A DNA stretch of 64,000 nucleotides from Pseudomonas fluorescens. GTDB taxonomy: Bacteria; Pseudomonadota; Gammaproteobacteria; Pseudomonadales; Pseudomonadaceae. The translations under genes and the position numbers were made by a program. The DNA is taken from contig NZ_MRST01000023.1 in NCBI RefSeq assembly GCF_001902145.1, forward strand, positions 124,001 to 188,000. Direction: 5' to 3'. Positions 53,974-63,394 of the stretch are shown here, piece after piece. Every line of letters begins with the position of its first letter. Positions within the stretch are counted from its first letter, which is position 1. The notes below the pieces were generated by a model that was given only the letters and a program-made list of their open reading frames with translations, was not told where the DNA came from and searched no databases.

Positions 53974-55698
53974 ATGAATCAGAACGCTGAATACCGCGCG
54001 GTCAACGATGCGGTGCGTGGGCAATTCTTCCGCCGAACCTGGGCGATGATCACACCCTATTGGCGCAGTGAAGAGAAGGGCAGGGCCTGGCTGCTGCTGG
54101 CCGCAGTGATTGGCCTGTCGCTGTTCAGTGTGGCGATTTCCGTGTGGCTCAACCATTGGTACAAGGATTTCTACAACGCCCTGGAGAAGAAGGACACCGC
54201 AGCCTTCTGGCAACTGATCGGTTATTTCGGCGGGATCGCGGCGGTGGCGATACTCGGTGCGGTGTACCGCCTTTACCTGACCCAGATGCTGACGATCCGC
54301 TGGCGCGCCTGGCTCACCGAAAAGCACTTCAGCCGCTGGTTGGCCCACAAGAATTACTACCAGCTGGAGCAGGGCGGCTATACCGATAACCCGGACCAGC
54401 GGATTTCCGAAGACCTCAACAACTTCACGTCCGGCACCTTGAGCCTGGGCCTTGGGTTGCTGCGTAATGTGGTCAGCCTGGTGTCATTTTCGATCATCTT
54501 GTGGGGCGTATCGGGCAGCATCGAAGTGTTCGGCATCACCATCCCCGGCTACATGTTCTGGTGTGCGTTGCTGTACGCCGCCGTGGGCAGTTGGCTGACG
54601 CACTTGATCGGCCGGCGCTTGATTGGCCTGAGCAACCAACAACAACGCTTCGAAGCGGACCTGCGTTTTTCCATGGTACGGGTGCGTGAGAATGCCGAAA
54701 GTATCGCCCTGTACAACGGTGAGCCCAATGAAAGACAGCGCCTGAGCACGCGCTTCGGCAAGGTCTGGCATAACTTCTGGGACATCATGAAAGTGTCCAA
54801 GCGCTTGACCTTTTTCACCGCAGGCTACAGCCAGATCGCGATCATCTTCCCCTTTATCGTCGCCGCGCCGCGCTACTTCACCGGCAAGATCGAGCTGGGC
54901 GAGCTGATGCAAATCAACTCGGCGTTCGGCAACGTGCAAGATAACTTCAGCTGGTTTATCAACGCCTACTCGGAACTGGCGACATGGCGCGCCACCAGCG
55001 ACCGTCTGCTGAGTTTCCAGCAGGCCATGAGCGACAACGAACAACGCACGCCGGCGATCGACGTGCGCCCTGAAGGCGAGCGCCTGGTGATCAAAGACCT
55101 GGGCATGGATCTGGCCGACGGCCGCCATTTGCTCACCGACGCCGACATGACCGTGGAGCCTGGCCAGCGCGTCATGCTCAGCGGGCGTTCCGGCAGCGGC
55201 AAGAGCACTTTGCTGCGGGCAATGGGGCATCTGTGGCCCGCCGGTCATGGCAGCATTCGTTTGCCGGCGACGCGCTACCTGTTCCTGCCGCAAAAGCCTT
55301 ATTTGCCGATTGGTACGCTCAAGGCCGTGTTGAGTTATCCACAGGACGACAGCGCCTACCCGACAGAACGTTATGCACAGGTCCTGGAGACTTGCCGCCT
55401 GCCGCACCTGGTCAATCGCCTGGATGAAGCCAACCACTGGCAGCGCATGCTCTCGCCTGGCGAGCAACAGCGCCTGGCCTTTGCCCGTGCGTTGTTGTTT
55501 GCACCGCGATGGCTGTACATGGATGAGGCGACCTCGGCCATGGATGAAGAAGACGAGGCAACCTTGTACCAGGCGTTGATCGATCAATTGCCGGGGTTGA
55601 GCATCGTCAGCGTCGGCCATCGCAGCAGCCTCAAGCGTTTCCATGGGCGGCATGTGCGCATCGACGGTGGGCGGTTGCAGGAACAGCCTGTGTCTTAA
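53974..55698 (+). CDS. SbmA/YddA-type ABC transporter (fused permease-ATPase)
   Basis: A 574-residue half-transporter of the ABCD/SbmA-BacA membrane-domain family. The N-terminal membrane region (about 1-330) has helices at about 36-60, 82-105, 155-175 and 190-215 and the family motif NPDQRISEDLNNF. The ATPase has Walker A GRSGSGKSTL, signature LSPGEQQRLAFARALL, Walker B WLYMDEATSAMDEED and the switch His in SVGHRSSL. Relatives move peptides or vitamin B12-like cargo; the direction and substrate are unknown. Confidence 0.9.
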   Translation: MNQNAEYRAVNDAVRGQFFRRTWAMITPYWRSEEKGRAWLLLAAVIGLSLFSVAISVWLNHWYKDFYNALEKKDTAAFWQLIGYFGGIAAVAILGAVYRLYLTQMLTIRWRAWLTEKHFSRWLAHKNYYQLEQGGYTDNPDQRISEDLNNFTSGTLSLGLGLLRNVVSLVSFSIILWGVSGSIEVFGITIPGYMFWCALLYAAVGSWLTHLIGRRLIGLSNQQQRFEADLRFSMVRVRENAESIALYNGEPNERQRLSTRFGKVWHNFWDIMKVSKRLTFFTAGYSQIAIIFPFIVAAPRYFTGKIELGELMQINSAFGNVQDNFSWFINAYSELATWRATSDRLLSFQQAMSDNEQRTPAIDVRPEGERLVIKDLGMDLADGRHLLTDADMTVEPGQRVMLSGRSGSGKSTLLRAMGHLWPAGHGSIRLPATRYLFLPQKPYLPIGTLKAVLSYPQDDSAYPTERYAQVLETCRLPHLVNRLDEANHWQRMLSPGEQQRLAFARALLFAPRWLYMDEATSAMDEEDEATLYQALIDQLPGLSIVSVGHRSSLKRFHGRHVRIDGGRLQEQPVS

Positions 55699-55718
55699 GG
55701 CTCAAACGCGGTCAAAAA

Positions 55719-55807
55719 TGTGGGAGCGGGCTTGCTCGCGAATATGGAGTGTCAGTCACTGACATTTTGATTGATACACCGCATTCGCGAGCAAGCCCGC
55801 TCCCACA
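55719..55807 (-). repeat. REPIN, GTGGGAGCGGGCTTGC type
   Basis: Inverted pair after the ABC transporter gene; its middle is in the reverse orientation to the copy at 21598. Confidence 0.9.
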
Positions 55808-55833
55808 TTGGGTCTGCGTTGTCTTGGAGAATG

Positions 55834-55876
55834 AGAAAAAAAGCCCGGCTGATCATCGATCAGCCGGGCTTTTTTA
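55834..55876. terminator. Bidirectional terminator
   Basis: AAGCCCGGCTGATC-ATC-GATCAGCCGGGCTT with A and T runs on its two sides, between the convergent ABC transporter gene and zapG. Confidence 0.9.
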
Positions 55877-55891
55877 TTGCTCGAAGATGAC

Positions 55892-56329
55892 TTACTTCTT
55901 CAAGCCGTAATGCTCATCCAGCATGCCTGGAGCGTTCGGCGTCTTTGGCGCGTAGTCCCGTGGTGGCTCCTGGTTTTCCCGAGGCGGGGTCAGGCGTTCC
56001 CGTGGGGTTTGCGGTGCATCGGAATGCAGCGCTGCCAGCAGGCGCTGGCGGGTGATGTCGTCGAGGGCCAGGCGGTTAGCGCCATCGGCGAGGTGATCCT
56101 GTACTTCCTGGTAGCTCTGGGTGAGCTTCTTGACCAGGGTCGCGGTGCTGTTGAAGTGGGTAACAACCTCGTTCTGATAACTGTCAAAACGTTCCTGAAT
56201 GTCATCCAGCTGACGCTGCGTGCGGTTAGGCGCGGCATTCGGCAGCAGGCGGGCAACCAGGAAACCAATGGCGACACCGGCAACCAGGGCAAGAGTCGGC
56301 AACAACCAAACTAAGAGCGAGTGTTCCAC
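55892..56329 (-). CDS. zapG: ZapG/YhcB (DUF1043) envelope and division protein
   Basis: A 145-residue protein with one N-terminal membrane helix (about 5-27, LVWLLPTLALVAGVAIGFLV), then a coiled-coil stretch (QRQLDDIQERFDSYQNEVVT, about 38-80) and a Pro-rich hydrophilic tail. This layout is that of the DUF1043 family, which links cell division and envelope synthesis. It is divergent from the hydrolase gene. The call is firm on architecture. Confidence 0.9.
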   Translation of the reverse strand: MEHSLLVWLLPTLALVAGVAIGFLVARLLPNAAPNRTQRQLDDIQERFDSYQNEVVTHFNSTATLVKKLTQSYQEVQDHLADGANRLALDDITRQRLLAALHSDAPQTPRERLTPPRENQEPPRDYAPKTPNAPGMLDEHYGLKK

Positions 56330-56469
56330 GAGTCCTTCCTCTATAAACGGCTTTGCTTTACGTTAACGGCTCAAACCTGCGCTGTATACCGCGATTAAGC
56401 TCGCAATGATGCCATGCACAGACTTTTAGCTAGACGAGTCGACCCCTTGAGAGGTCACGGAGTTCATCC

Positions 56470-57105
56470 TTGCTCATGCGTGAAACCCCCGTTTTGATCG
56501 ATGGCCCGGTGGGCCAATTGGAAGCCTTGTACCTGGATCACCCCGAACCACGTGGCCTGGCGCTGGTTTGCCACCCTAACCCGGTGCAGGGTGGGACCAT
56601 GCTCAATAAAGTCGTCTCGACCCTGCAACGCACTGCCCGCGATGCGGGTTTGATTACTTTGCGTTTCAATTACCGTGGCGTCGGTGCCAGTGCCGGAACC
56701 CACGATATGGCCGCCGGTGAAGTCGACGATGCTGAAGCGGCCGCCACCTGGCTGCGGGAAAAACACCCGGACCTGCCGATCACTTTGCTGGGTTTTTCCT
56801 TCGGCGGTTACGTGGCTGCCAGTCTCGGCGGGCGTTTGGAAGCCAAGGGCGAGAAGCTCGCGCACCTGTTCATGGTCGCTGCGGCGGTCATGCGCCTGGG
56901 CGAGTCGGACGTGCTGCCCCAAGGCTGCCCGTTGACTCTGATCCAGCCGGAAAGCGATGAAGTGGTCGACCCGCAAGTGGTCTACGCCTGGTCCGCCGCC
57001 CTGAAACGCCCCCATGAGTTGCTGAAAGTGGCAGAATGCGGACACTTTTTTCACGGCAAGCTGACCGATCTCAAGGATCTGGTGCTGCCACGCCTTTCGA
57101 ATTGA
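56470..57105 (+). CDS. Alpha/beta hydrolase (YfbB/dienelactone-hydrolase-like)
   Basis: A 211-residue alpha/beta hydrolase. CHPNPVQGGTMLNK near the N-terminus, the nucleophile elbow GFSFGG with the catalytic Ser, an Asp near DEVVDP, and the C-terminal His in CGHFFHG form the triad. No signal peptide. Start: TTG 56470 is 8 bp from GGAG, while the ATG two codons later (56476) is 14 bp away; the TTG start is slightly favoured. trpS follows by 16 bp, so they are probably co-transcribed. The substrate is unknown. Confidence 0.87.
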   Translation: MLMRETPVLIDGPVGQLEALYLDHPEPRGLALVCHPNPVQGGTMLNKVVSTLQRTARDAGLITLRFNYRGVGASAGTHDMAAGEVDDAEAAATWLREKHPDLPITLLGFSFGGYVAASLGGRLEAKGEKLAHLFMVAAAVMRLGESDVLPQGCPLTLIQPESDEVVDPQVVYAWSAALKRPHELLKVAECGHFFHGKLTDLKDLVLPRLSN

Positions 57106-57121
57106 TGACAAGCGATCCCCC

Positions 57122-58477
57122 ATGACGACCCGTACCCGTATTCTCACCGGCATCACCACCACCGGCACGCCGCACCTGGGCAACTACGCCGGTGCGATTC
57201 GCCCGGCGATCCTCGCCAGCGAAGACGCGAATGCCGATTCCTTCTACTTCCTGGCCGACTACCACGCCCTGATCAAATGCGATGACCCGCAGCGCATCCA
57301 GCGCTCGCGTATGGAAATCGCCGCGACCTGGCTGGCCGGTGGCCTGGATGTGAACCGGGTGACCTTCTACCGCCAGTCGGACATCCCGCAAATCCCCGAG
57401 CTGACCTGGCTGCTGACCTGCGTTGCCGCCAAGGGCCTGCTCAACCGCGCCCATGCCTACAAGGCCTCGGTGGACAAGAACGTGGAAAACGGTGAAGACC
57501 CGGATGCGGGCATCAGCATGGGCCTGTACAGCTACCCGGTGCTGATGGCAGCGGACATCCTGATGTTCAACGCGCACAAGGTGCCGGTGGGCCGCGACCA
57601 GATCCAGCACGTGGAAATGGCCCGCGACATCGGCCAGCGCTTCAACCACCTGTTCGGCAACGGTAAAGAATTCTTCACCATGCCCGAGGCGTTGATCGAA
57701 GAAAGCGTGGCCACCTTGCCGGGCCTGGATGGCCGCAAGATGTCCAAGAGCTACGACAACACCATCCCGTTGTTCACCAGCGCCAAGGACATGAAGGATG
57801 CGATCTCGCGGATCGTCACCGACTCGCGTGCGCCAGGCGAGGCCAAGGACCCGGACAATTCGCATTTGTTCACCCTGTACCAGGCGTTCGCGACCAAGGC
57901 CCAGGAAACCCAATTCCGTGGCGAGCTGCTAGAAGGCCTGGGCTGGGGCGAGGCGAAGAACCGTCTGTTCCAACTGCTCGACGGCCAGCTTGGCGAAGCA
58001 CGCGAGCGTTACCATCAACTGATGTCGCGCCCCTCGGACATGGAAGACCTGCTGCAGGTGGGTGCCAAGAAGGCCCGCGCTGTGGCGGCACCGTTCCTGG
58101 CCGAATTGCGTGAAGCGGTGGGCCTGCGTTCGTTCGTCAACCAGGCTGCGGCGCCGGTCGCCACCAAGAAAAAAGCGGCGAAGGCTGCGCGGTTTGTGAG
58201 CTTCCGTGAAGACGATGGCAGCTTCCGCTTCCGCCTGTTGGCCGCTGATGGCGAGCAACTGCTGCTGTCGCGCAACTTTGCCGATGGCAAAGCGGCCGGC
58301 GCGGTGACCAAGCAACTGCAAAGTGGTGATGCGCTGGACGTGCGTACCGAAGCTCAGGGCTTCAGCGTATGGCTGGACGGCGCCGCAGTAGCTGACAGTG
58401 CCGAGTATGCCGATGAGGCATCGCGTGACGCGGCCATCGAAGCCTTGCGCGCTGCGTTAGCCCCAATCGAGGATTAA
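57122..58477 (+). CDS. trpS: Tryptophanyl-tRNA synthetase with C-terminal extension
   Basis: A 451-residue class I synthetase charging tRNA-Trp. The HIGH-type signature is HLGN (18-21, in GTPHLGNYAG) and KMSKS is at 206-210. E. coli TrpS has 334 residues; the extra 100 or so begin after an Ala/Lys linker at about 345 and read FVSFREDDGSFRFRLLAADG, resembling the small YegP/DUF1508 fold. The long form is, to my knowledge, usual in Pseudomonas. ATG 57122, last gene before a terminator. Confidence 0.95.
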   Translation: MTTRTRILTGITTTGTPHLGNYAGAIRPAILASEDANADSFYFLADYHALIKCDDPQRIQRSRMEIAATWLAGGLDVNRVTFYRQSDIPQIPELTWLLTCVAAKGLLNRAHAYKASVDKNVENGEDPDAGISMGLYSYPVLMAADILMFNAHKVPVGRDQIQHVEMARDIGQRFNHLFGNGKEFFTMPEALIEESVATLPGLDGRKMSKSYDNTIPLFTSAKDMKDAISRIVTDSRAPGEAKDPDNSHLFTLYQAFATKAQETQFRGELLEGLGWGEAKNRLFQLLDGQLGEARERYHQLMSRPSDMEDLLQVGAKKARAVAAPFLAELREAVGLRSFVNQAAAPVATKKKAAKAARFVSFREDDGSFRFRLLAADGEQLLLSRNFADGKAAGAVTKQLQSGDALDVRTEAQGFSVWLDGAAVADSAEYADEASRDAAIEALRAALAPIED

Positions 58478-58504
58478 CCCGACCAAGGGTTGATTGCCAT
58501 TATC

Positions 58505-58536
58505 CGGGGCCGTCGTTACAGTGTCGGCCCGTTTTT
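58505..58536 (+). terminator. Rho-independent terminator after trpS
   Basis: GGGGCCG...CGGCCC stem followed by GTTTTTG, 28 bp after the trpS stop and 20 bp before zapE. Confidence 0.75.
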
Positions 58537-58556
58537 GTTGCCTTGCTAACGAAATT

Positions 58557-59651
58557 ATGACGCCCCTAGAACGATATCAAGCTGATCTGAAACGCCCCGA
58601 GTTCTTCCACGACGCGGCCCAGGAAAATGCCGTGCGTCATTTGCAGCGCCTGTACGAGGACCTCGTGGCCGCGTCGCAAAGCAAGCCAGGGATGTTCAGC
58701 AAGCTGTTTGGCAAGAAAGACCACACGCCGGTCAAGGGCCTGTATTTCTGGGGCGGCGTGGGCCGTGGCAAGACTTATTTGGTAGACACCTTCTTTGAAG
58801 CGCTGCCGTTCAAGGAAAAGGTACGTACGCACTTCCACCGCTTCATGAAGCGCGTGCACGAAGAGATGAAGACCCTGCCGGGCGAGAAAAACCCGCTGAC
58901 CATCATCGCCAAGCGTTTCTCCCAAGAGGCCCGGGTGATCTGCTTCGATGAATTCTTCGTCTCCGACATCACCGACGCCATGATCCTTGGCACGCTGATG
59001 GAAGAACTGTTCAAGAACGGTGTGACCCTGGTGGCCACCTCGAACATCGTGCCCGATGGCCTGTACAAGGACGGCCTGCAACGTGCGCGCTTCCTGCCGG
59101 CCATTGCGCTGATCAAGCAGAACACCGATATCGTCAACGTCGACAGCGGCGTCGACTACCGCTTGCGTCACCTGGAGCAAGCCGAGCTGTTCCACTTCCC
59201 GCTCAACGAAGCAGCGCACGAAAGCCTGAAGAAAAGCTTCCGTGCCCTGACGCCGGAATGCACCCAGGCGGTGGAAAACGACAAGCTGATGATCGAGAAC
59301 CGCGAAATCATCGCGCTGCGCACCTGCGATGACGTGGCCTGGTTCGAGTTCCGCCAACTGTGCGATGGGCCGCGCAGCCAGAACGATTACATCGAGCTGG
59401 GCAAGATCTTCCACGCCGTGATCTTGAGTGGTGTGGAGCAGATGGGCGTGACCACCGACGATATCGCCCGACGGTTCATCAACATGGTCGATGAGTTCTA
59501 CGACCGTAACGTCAAGCTGATCATCTCGGCGGAAGTCGAACTCAAGGACCTCTATACCGGCGGCCGCTTGAACTTTGAATTCCAGCGCACCCTTAGCCGC
59601 CTGTTGGAAATGCAGTCCCACGAGTTCCTGTCGCGCGGCCACAAGCCTTAA
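58557..59651 (+). CDS. zapE: ZapE, AFG1-like division ATPase
   Basis: A 364-residue cytoplasmic P-loop ATPase associated with Z-ring dynamics in E. coli. Walker A is GGVGRGKTYL (about 65-75), Walker B ICFDEFFVSDITDA, with an Arg-rich sensor region near ATSNIVPDGLYKDGLQRARF. ATG 58557 starts the conserved MTPLERYQADLKRPEF; the 63 bp of upstream frame covers the trpS terminator and is not coding. Neighbourhood as in PAO1. Confidence 0.94.
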   Translation: MTPLERYQADLKRPEFFHDAAQENAVRHLQRLYEDLVAASQSKPGMFSKLFGKKDHTPVKGLYFWGGVGRGKTYLVDTFFEALPFKEKVRTHFHRFMKRVHEEMKTLPGEKNPLTIIAKRFSQEARVICFDEFFVSDITDAMILGTLMEELFKNGVTLVATSNIVPDGLYKDGLQRARFLPAIALIKQNTDIVNVDSGVDYRLRHLEQAELFHFPLNEAAHESLKKSFRALTPECTQAVENDKLMIENREIIALRTCDDVAWFEFRQLCDGPRSQNDYIELGKIFHAVILSGVEQMGVTTDDIARRFINMVDEFYDRNVKLIISAEVELKDLYTGGRLNFEFQRTLSRLLEMQSHEFLSRGHKP

Positions 59652-59678
59652 GCAATCTCCAGCTTAATGGAAATCTAA

Positions 59679-59768
59679 TGTGGGAGCCGGGCTTGCCCGC
59701 GATGGCGGTGTATCAGTCAACTCTATGCTGGCTGATACACCGTCATCGCAGGCAAGCCAGCTCCCACA
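59679..59768 (+). repeat. REPIN, GTGGGAGC(C/T)GGCTTGCC type
   Basis: TGTGGGAGCCGGGCTTGCCC on the left and the inverse of GTGGGAGCTGGCTTGCCTGC on the right. The arms differ, so it is a slightly mixed element. It lies between the convergent zapE and AraC-type genes. Confidence 0.85.
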
Positions 59769-59789
59769 ATGGTTTGTGTTGGCCTGAGG

Positions 59790-60785
59790 TCAGGCGGCTT
59801 GCTGGAACTGCTGCCGATACTGGTTCGGCGACAACTCCGTGTGCTGCCTGAACAACCGCGCAAAGAAACTCGCATCGTCGTAACCCACCTCGTAGCTGAT
59901 GGTCTTGATGCTTTTGCGGCTGCCCGAAAGCAGGCCCTTGGCGGTCTCGATGCGCAGGCGTTGCAGGTAATGCAGCGGCTTGTCACCGGTCGCGGTCTGG
60001 AAGCGGCGCATGAAGTTGCGGATGCTCATGCCGTGTTCCCGGGCGACGTCTTCAAAGCGGAATTTGTCGGCAAAGTGCTCTTCAAGCCAATGCTGGATCT
60101 GCAGGATGATCACGTCCTGATGCAGCTTCTGCCCGCCAAACCCGATCCGCCCCGGTGAATAGTTGCGCTGCACCTCATAGAGAATGTCGCGGGCCACCGC
60201 CTGGGCGATGTTGGCGCCGCAGAAGCGTTCGATCAGGTAGATATAAAGGTCGCAGGCCGAGGTGGTGCCGCCGGCGCAATACAGGTTATCGGCATCCGTG
60301 AGGTGCTTGTCCTGGTTGAGCTGCACCTTGGGGAAGCGCTCGCTGAAGGCATTGAAGAAGCGCCAGTAGGTGGTCGCCTCCTTGCCATCGAGCAGCCCGG
60401 CTTCGGCCAGCCAGAACACCCCGGTGGCTTCGCCGCACAGCACGGCGCCGCGGGCATGTTGTTCGCGCAGCCATGGCAGCACTTGCGGGTAGCGGCTGCA
60501 CAGAGCTTCGAAGTCGTCCCAGAAAGCCGGCAACACGATGATGTCGGCCTCTTCGAGGCCGCCGTCCACCGGCATGATCACATCGCTGAAACTGCGCACG
60601 GACTGGCCGTCGGGGCTGACCAGGCGCGTTTCGAACCCTGGGGTCAGGCCCAGGCCTTGCTGTTTGCCATAGCGCAGGCTGGCGAGATGGAAGAAATCCT
60701 TGGCTTGCATGAGGGTTGAAGCGAATACCCGATCAATGGCCAAAATGCTGACGCGCCGCAACGGCGTGGAGATTTGGTTAGACAT
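59790..60785 (-). CDS. GlxA-type AraC-family transcriptional regulator (DJ-1/PfpI domain)
   Basis: A 331-residue regulator. Residues about 10-195 form a DJ-1/PfpI-like (class I glutamine-amidotransferase fold) sensor with DIIVLPAFWDDFEAL and the Cys elbow GAVLCGEATGVFWLA. The C-terminal AraC domain (about 225-330) has two HTHs: FEDVAREHGMSIRNFMRRFQ and IKTISYEVGYDDASFFARLF. It diverges from the acyl-CoA dehydrogenase gene and probably controls it; its inducer is unknown. Confidence 0.9.
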   Translation of the reverse strand: MSNQISTPLRRVSILAIDRVFASTLMQAKDFFHLASLRYGKQQGLGLTPGFETRLVSPDGQSVRSFSDVIMPVDGGLEEADIIVLPAFWDDFEALCSRYPQVLPWLREQHARGAVLCGEATGVFWLAEAGLLDGKEATTYWRFFNAFSERFPKVQLNQDKHLTDADNLYCAGGTTSACDLYIYLIERFCGANIAQAVARDILYEVQRNYSPGRIGFGGQKLHQDVIILQIQHWLEEHFADKFRFEDVAREHGMSIRNFMRRFQTATGDKPLHYLQRLRIETAKGLLSGSRKSIKTISYEVGYDDASFFARLFRQHTELSPNQYRQQFQQAA

Positions 60786-60930
60786 AATTTCATTTATTCT
60801 TATAGGGGAAAGTGGTCACCAGACGGCTGGATCGTCTTATTTTTTGTCGCATGTGTCCAGTGTCCCGTGACGCCTTCGGAGCATAGGCTCTGTGGGCTCG
60901 TCCTTGTCCGACAATCCACGCAGGTGACCC

Positions 60931-62067
60931 ATGATCCCCAGAACCTTGTTCAGCTCGGAGCACGAACTCTTCCGTGAGAGCGTGCGCACCTTCCTCGAAA
61001 AGCACGCCGTGCCCTTCCATGGGCAATGGGAAAAGCAGGGCTATATCGACCGTAACCTGTGGAACCAGGCGGGGGAGGCGGGCATGTTGTGTTCCCATCT
61101 GCCAGAGGAATATGGCGGGCTGGGCGCGGATTTTCTCTACAGCGCGGTGGTGATCGAAGAAGTCAGCCGCCTGGGTTTGACCGGCATCGGCTTTTCCCTG
61201 CACTCGGATATCGTCGCGCCGTACATCCTGCATTACGGCAGTGAAGCACTGAAGCACAAGTACCTGCCCAAGTTGATCTCCGGGGAGATGGTCACGGCCA
61301 TTGCCATGACCGAGCCGGGCGCTGGTTCTGACCTGCAAGGGGTCAAGACCACCGCCGTGCTGGACGGCGATGAGTATGTGATCAACGGCTCCAAGACCTT
61401 TATCACCAACGGCTACCTGGCCGATCTGGTGATTGTCGTTGCCAAGACCGACCCCAAGGCCGGCGCCAAGGGCACCAGTCTGTTCCTGGTGAAAGCCGAC
61501 ACGCCGGGCTTCGACAAGGGCAAGCGCCTGGAGAAAGTCGGCATGAAGGCCCAGGACACCTCGGAGCTGTTCTTCCAGGATGTGCGCGTGCCCAAGGAAA
61601 ACCTGCTGGGCCAGGCCGGCATGGGCTTTGCCTACCTGATGCAGGAACTGCCACAAGAGCGCCTGACCGTGGCGATTGGTGCGCTGTCTTCAGCCGAAGC
61701 GGCGTTGCAGTGGACCCTTGAGTACACGCGAGAGCGCAAGGCGTTCGGCAAGGCGATTGCCGATTTCCAGAACACCCGGTTCAAGCTGGCGGAGATGGCT
61801 ACCGAGATTCAGATTGGTCGCGTATTTGTCGATCAGTGCATGGCGTTGCATCTGGAAGGCAAGCTGGACGTGCCCACGGCGGCGATGGCCAAATACTGGG
61901 CCACCGACCTGCAATGCAAGGTGCTCGATGAGTGCGTGCAGTTGCACGGCGGCTACGGCTTCATGTGGGAATACCCGATTGCCCGGGCCTGGGCGGATGC
62001 GCGGGTGCAGCGCATTTATGCGGGGACCAATGAAATCATGAAGGAGATCATTGCGCGGGCGCTTTGA
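60931..62067 (+). CDS. Acyl-CoA dehydrogenase
   Basis: A 378-residue FAD enzyme catalysing alpha,beta-desaturation of acyl-CoA. Family marks: the AMTEPGAGSDLQGVKTTA substrate/FAD loop, GSKTFITNG, RERKAFGKAI, QLHGGYGFMWEYP and the C-terminal YAGTNEIMKEII containing the Glu that is the usual catalytic base in one subfamily. Length is typical. Its chain-length preference cannot be read. It stands alone, divergent from the AraC-type regulator, 145 bp apart. Confidence 0.93.
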   Translation: MIPRTLFSSEHELFRESVRTFLEKHAVPFHGQWEKQGYIDRNLWNQAGEAGMLCSHLPEEYGGLGADFLYSAVVIEEVSRLGLTGIGFSLHSDIVAPYILHYGSEALKHKYLPKLISGEMVTAIAMTEPGAGSDLQGVKTTAVLDGDEYVINGSKTFITNGYLADLVIVVAKTDPKAGAKGTSLFLVKADTPGFDKGKRLEKVGMKAQDTSELFFQDVRVPKENLLGQAGMGFAYLMQELPQERLTVAIGALSSAEAALQWTLEYTRERKAFGKAIADFQNTRFKLAEMATEIQIGRVFVDQCMALHLEGKLDVPTAAMAKYWATDLQCKVLDECVQLHGGYGFMWEYPIARAWADARVQRIYAGTNEIMKEIIARAL

Positions 62068-62091
62068 TGTTCTGGTGTTGTTGATGGCCTC

Positions 62092-62163
62092 ATCGCAGGC
62101 AAGCCAGCTCCCACATTCCGATTTGTGAATACATTCAAATGTGGGAGCTGGCTTGCCTGCGAT
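62092..62163. repeat. REP pair in outward arrangement
   Basis: CATCGCAGGCAAGCCAGC then GCTGGCTTGCCTGCGAT with the GTGGGAGC ends facing inward across 24 bp, the opposite of the REPINs elsewhere in the window. It lies between the convergent dehydrogenase and tas genes and could also fold as a terminator. Confidence 0.85.
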
Positions 62164-62180
62164 AGCGGGCTAAGGATCAA

Positions 62181-63221
62181 TCAAGGTGCTGGATTCGGAT
62201 GATCCTTCTGAATCGCCTCAATCCCTTCCAGGACTTCTTTGGACAATTTCAACTCGGCACTGGCGATATTGCTATCCAACTGCTCAAGTGAGGTGGCCCC
62301 AATAATATTGCTGGTCACAAACGGCTGCTGTGTCACAAACGCCAGCGCCATCTGCGCCGGGTCCAGGCCATGCTCGCGCGCCAACGCCACATACCGGCTG
62401 CACGCCGCTTCCGATTGCGGGTTGAAGTAGCGGCTGAAACGGCTGTACTCGGTCAGGCGCGCCTTGGCTGGGCGTGCGCCATTTTCGTACTTGCCACTGA
62501 GCATGCCGAACGCCAGGGGCGAATAAGCCAGCAAGCCGCACTGCTCACGAATGGCAACCTCCGCCAGGCCCACTTCAAAGCTGCGGTTGAGCAGGTTGTA
62601 GGGGTTCTGGATCGACACTGCGCGTGGCCAGCCACGCGCTTCGGCCAGGGCGAGGAATTTCATGGTGCCCCACGGCGTTTCGTTGGACAGGCCAATGTGG
62701 CGGATCTTGCCGGCCTTCACCTGTTCATCCAGGGCTTCGAGCGTTTCCTCCAGTGGGGTGAGGTCGTCTTCGTCCTTGTGCTTGTAGCTCAACTGGCCGA
62801 AGAAGTTGGTGCTGCGCTCTGGCCAATGCAGTTGGTAGAGGTCGATCCAGTCGGTCTGCAGGCGCTTGAGGCTGGCGTCGAGGGCTGCGCCGATGTGCTT
62901 GCGGTTGTGGCGCAGGTGGCCATCGCGGATATAGTCGATGGTGTTGCCGGGGCCGGCGATCTTGCTGGCGAGGATCCAGTCGGCGCGGTCGCCACGGCTT
63001 TTGAAGTAGTTGCCGATGTAGCGCTCGGTGGTGGCGTAGGTGTCGGCCTTGGGTGGCACCGGGTACATTTCCGCAGTGTCGAGGAAGTTGATGCCTGCGG
63101 CCTTGGCCCGTTCGATCTGCGCGAAGGCCTCTGCCTCGCTGTTCTGCTCGCCCCAGGTCATGGTGCCCAACGCGATCGCGCTGACGTTCAGATCGGTGCG
63201 GCCCAGCTGTCGGTAATCCAT
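62181..63221 (-). CDS. tas: Tas-like aldo/keto reductase
   Basis: A 346-residue NADPH-dependent AKR, the same length as E. coli Tas and very similar through LGTMTWGEQNSEAEAFAQIE, NPYNLLNRSFEVGLAEVAI and LDPAQMALAFV. The tetrad is visible: Asp and Tyr in FLDTAEMYP, Lys in ILASKIAG and His in YQLHWPE. ATG 63221 has GAAGGAG at good spacing; the 195 bp of upstream frame is not conserved. Physiological substrate unknown. Confidence 0.93.
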   Translation of the reverse strand: MDYRQLGRTDLNVSAIALGTMTWGEQNSEAEAFAQIERAKAAGINFLDTAEMYPVPPKADTYATTERYIGNYFKSRGDRADWILASKIAGPGNTIDYIRDGHLRHNRKHIGAALDASLKRLQTDWIDLYQLHWPERSTNFFGQLSYKHKDEDDLTPLEETLEALDEQVKAGKIRHIGLSNETPWGTMKFLALAEARGWPRAVSIQNPYNLLNRSFEVGLAEVAIREQCGLLAYSPLAFGMLSGKYENGARPAKARLTEYSRFSRYFNPQSEAACSRYVALAREHGLDPAQMALAFVTQQPFVTSNIIGATSLEQLDSNIASAELKLSKEVLEGIEAIQKDHPNPAP

Positions 63222-63394
63222 CGGGTACTCCTTCGGGGGAAAACAATCATAAAAGCAGGTTGAATTTTTTTTCGCAATCTGCATAATTGCCCACCTCTTT
63301 CTGCAGTGGAAGTGATGCGCCGCCTGCCGAAGAATCTTGCCGTTGAACGGACGCGCCGACCCGAGCCCCCGATAGCGTCTGTATCCGGCTGCCT

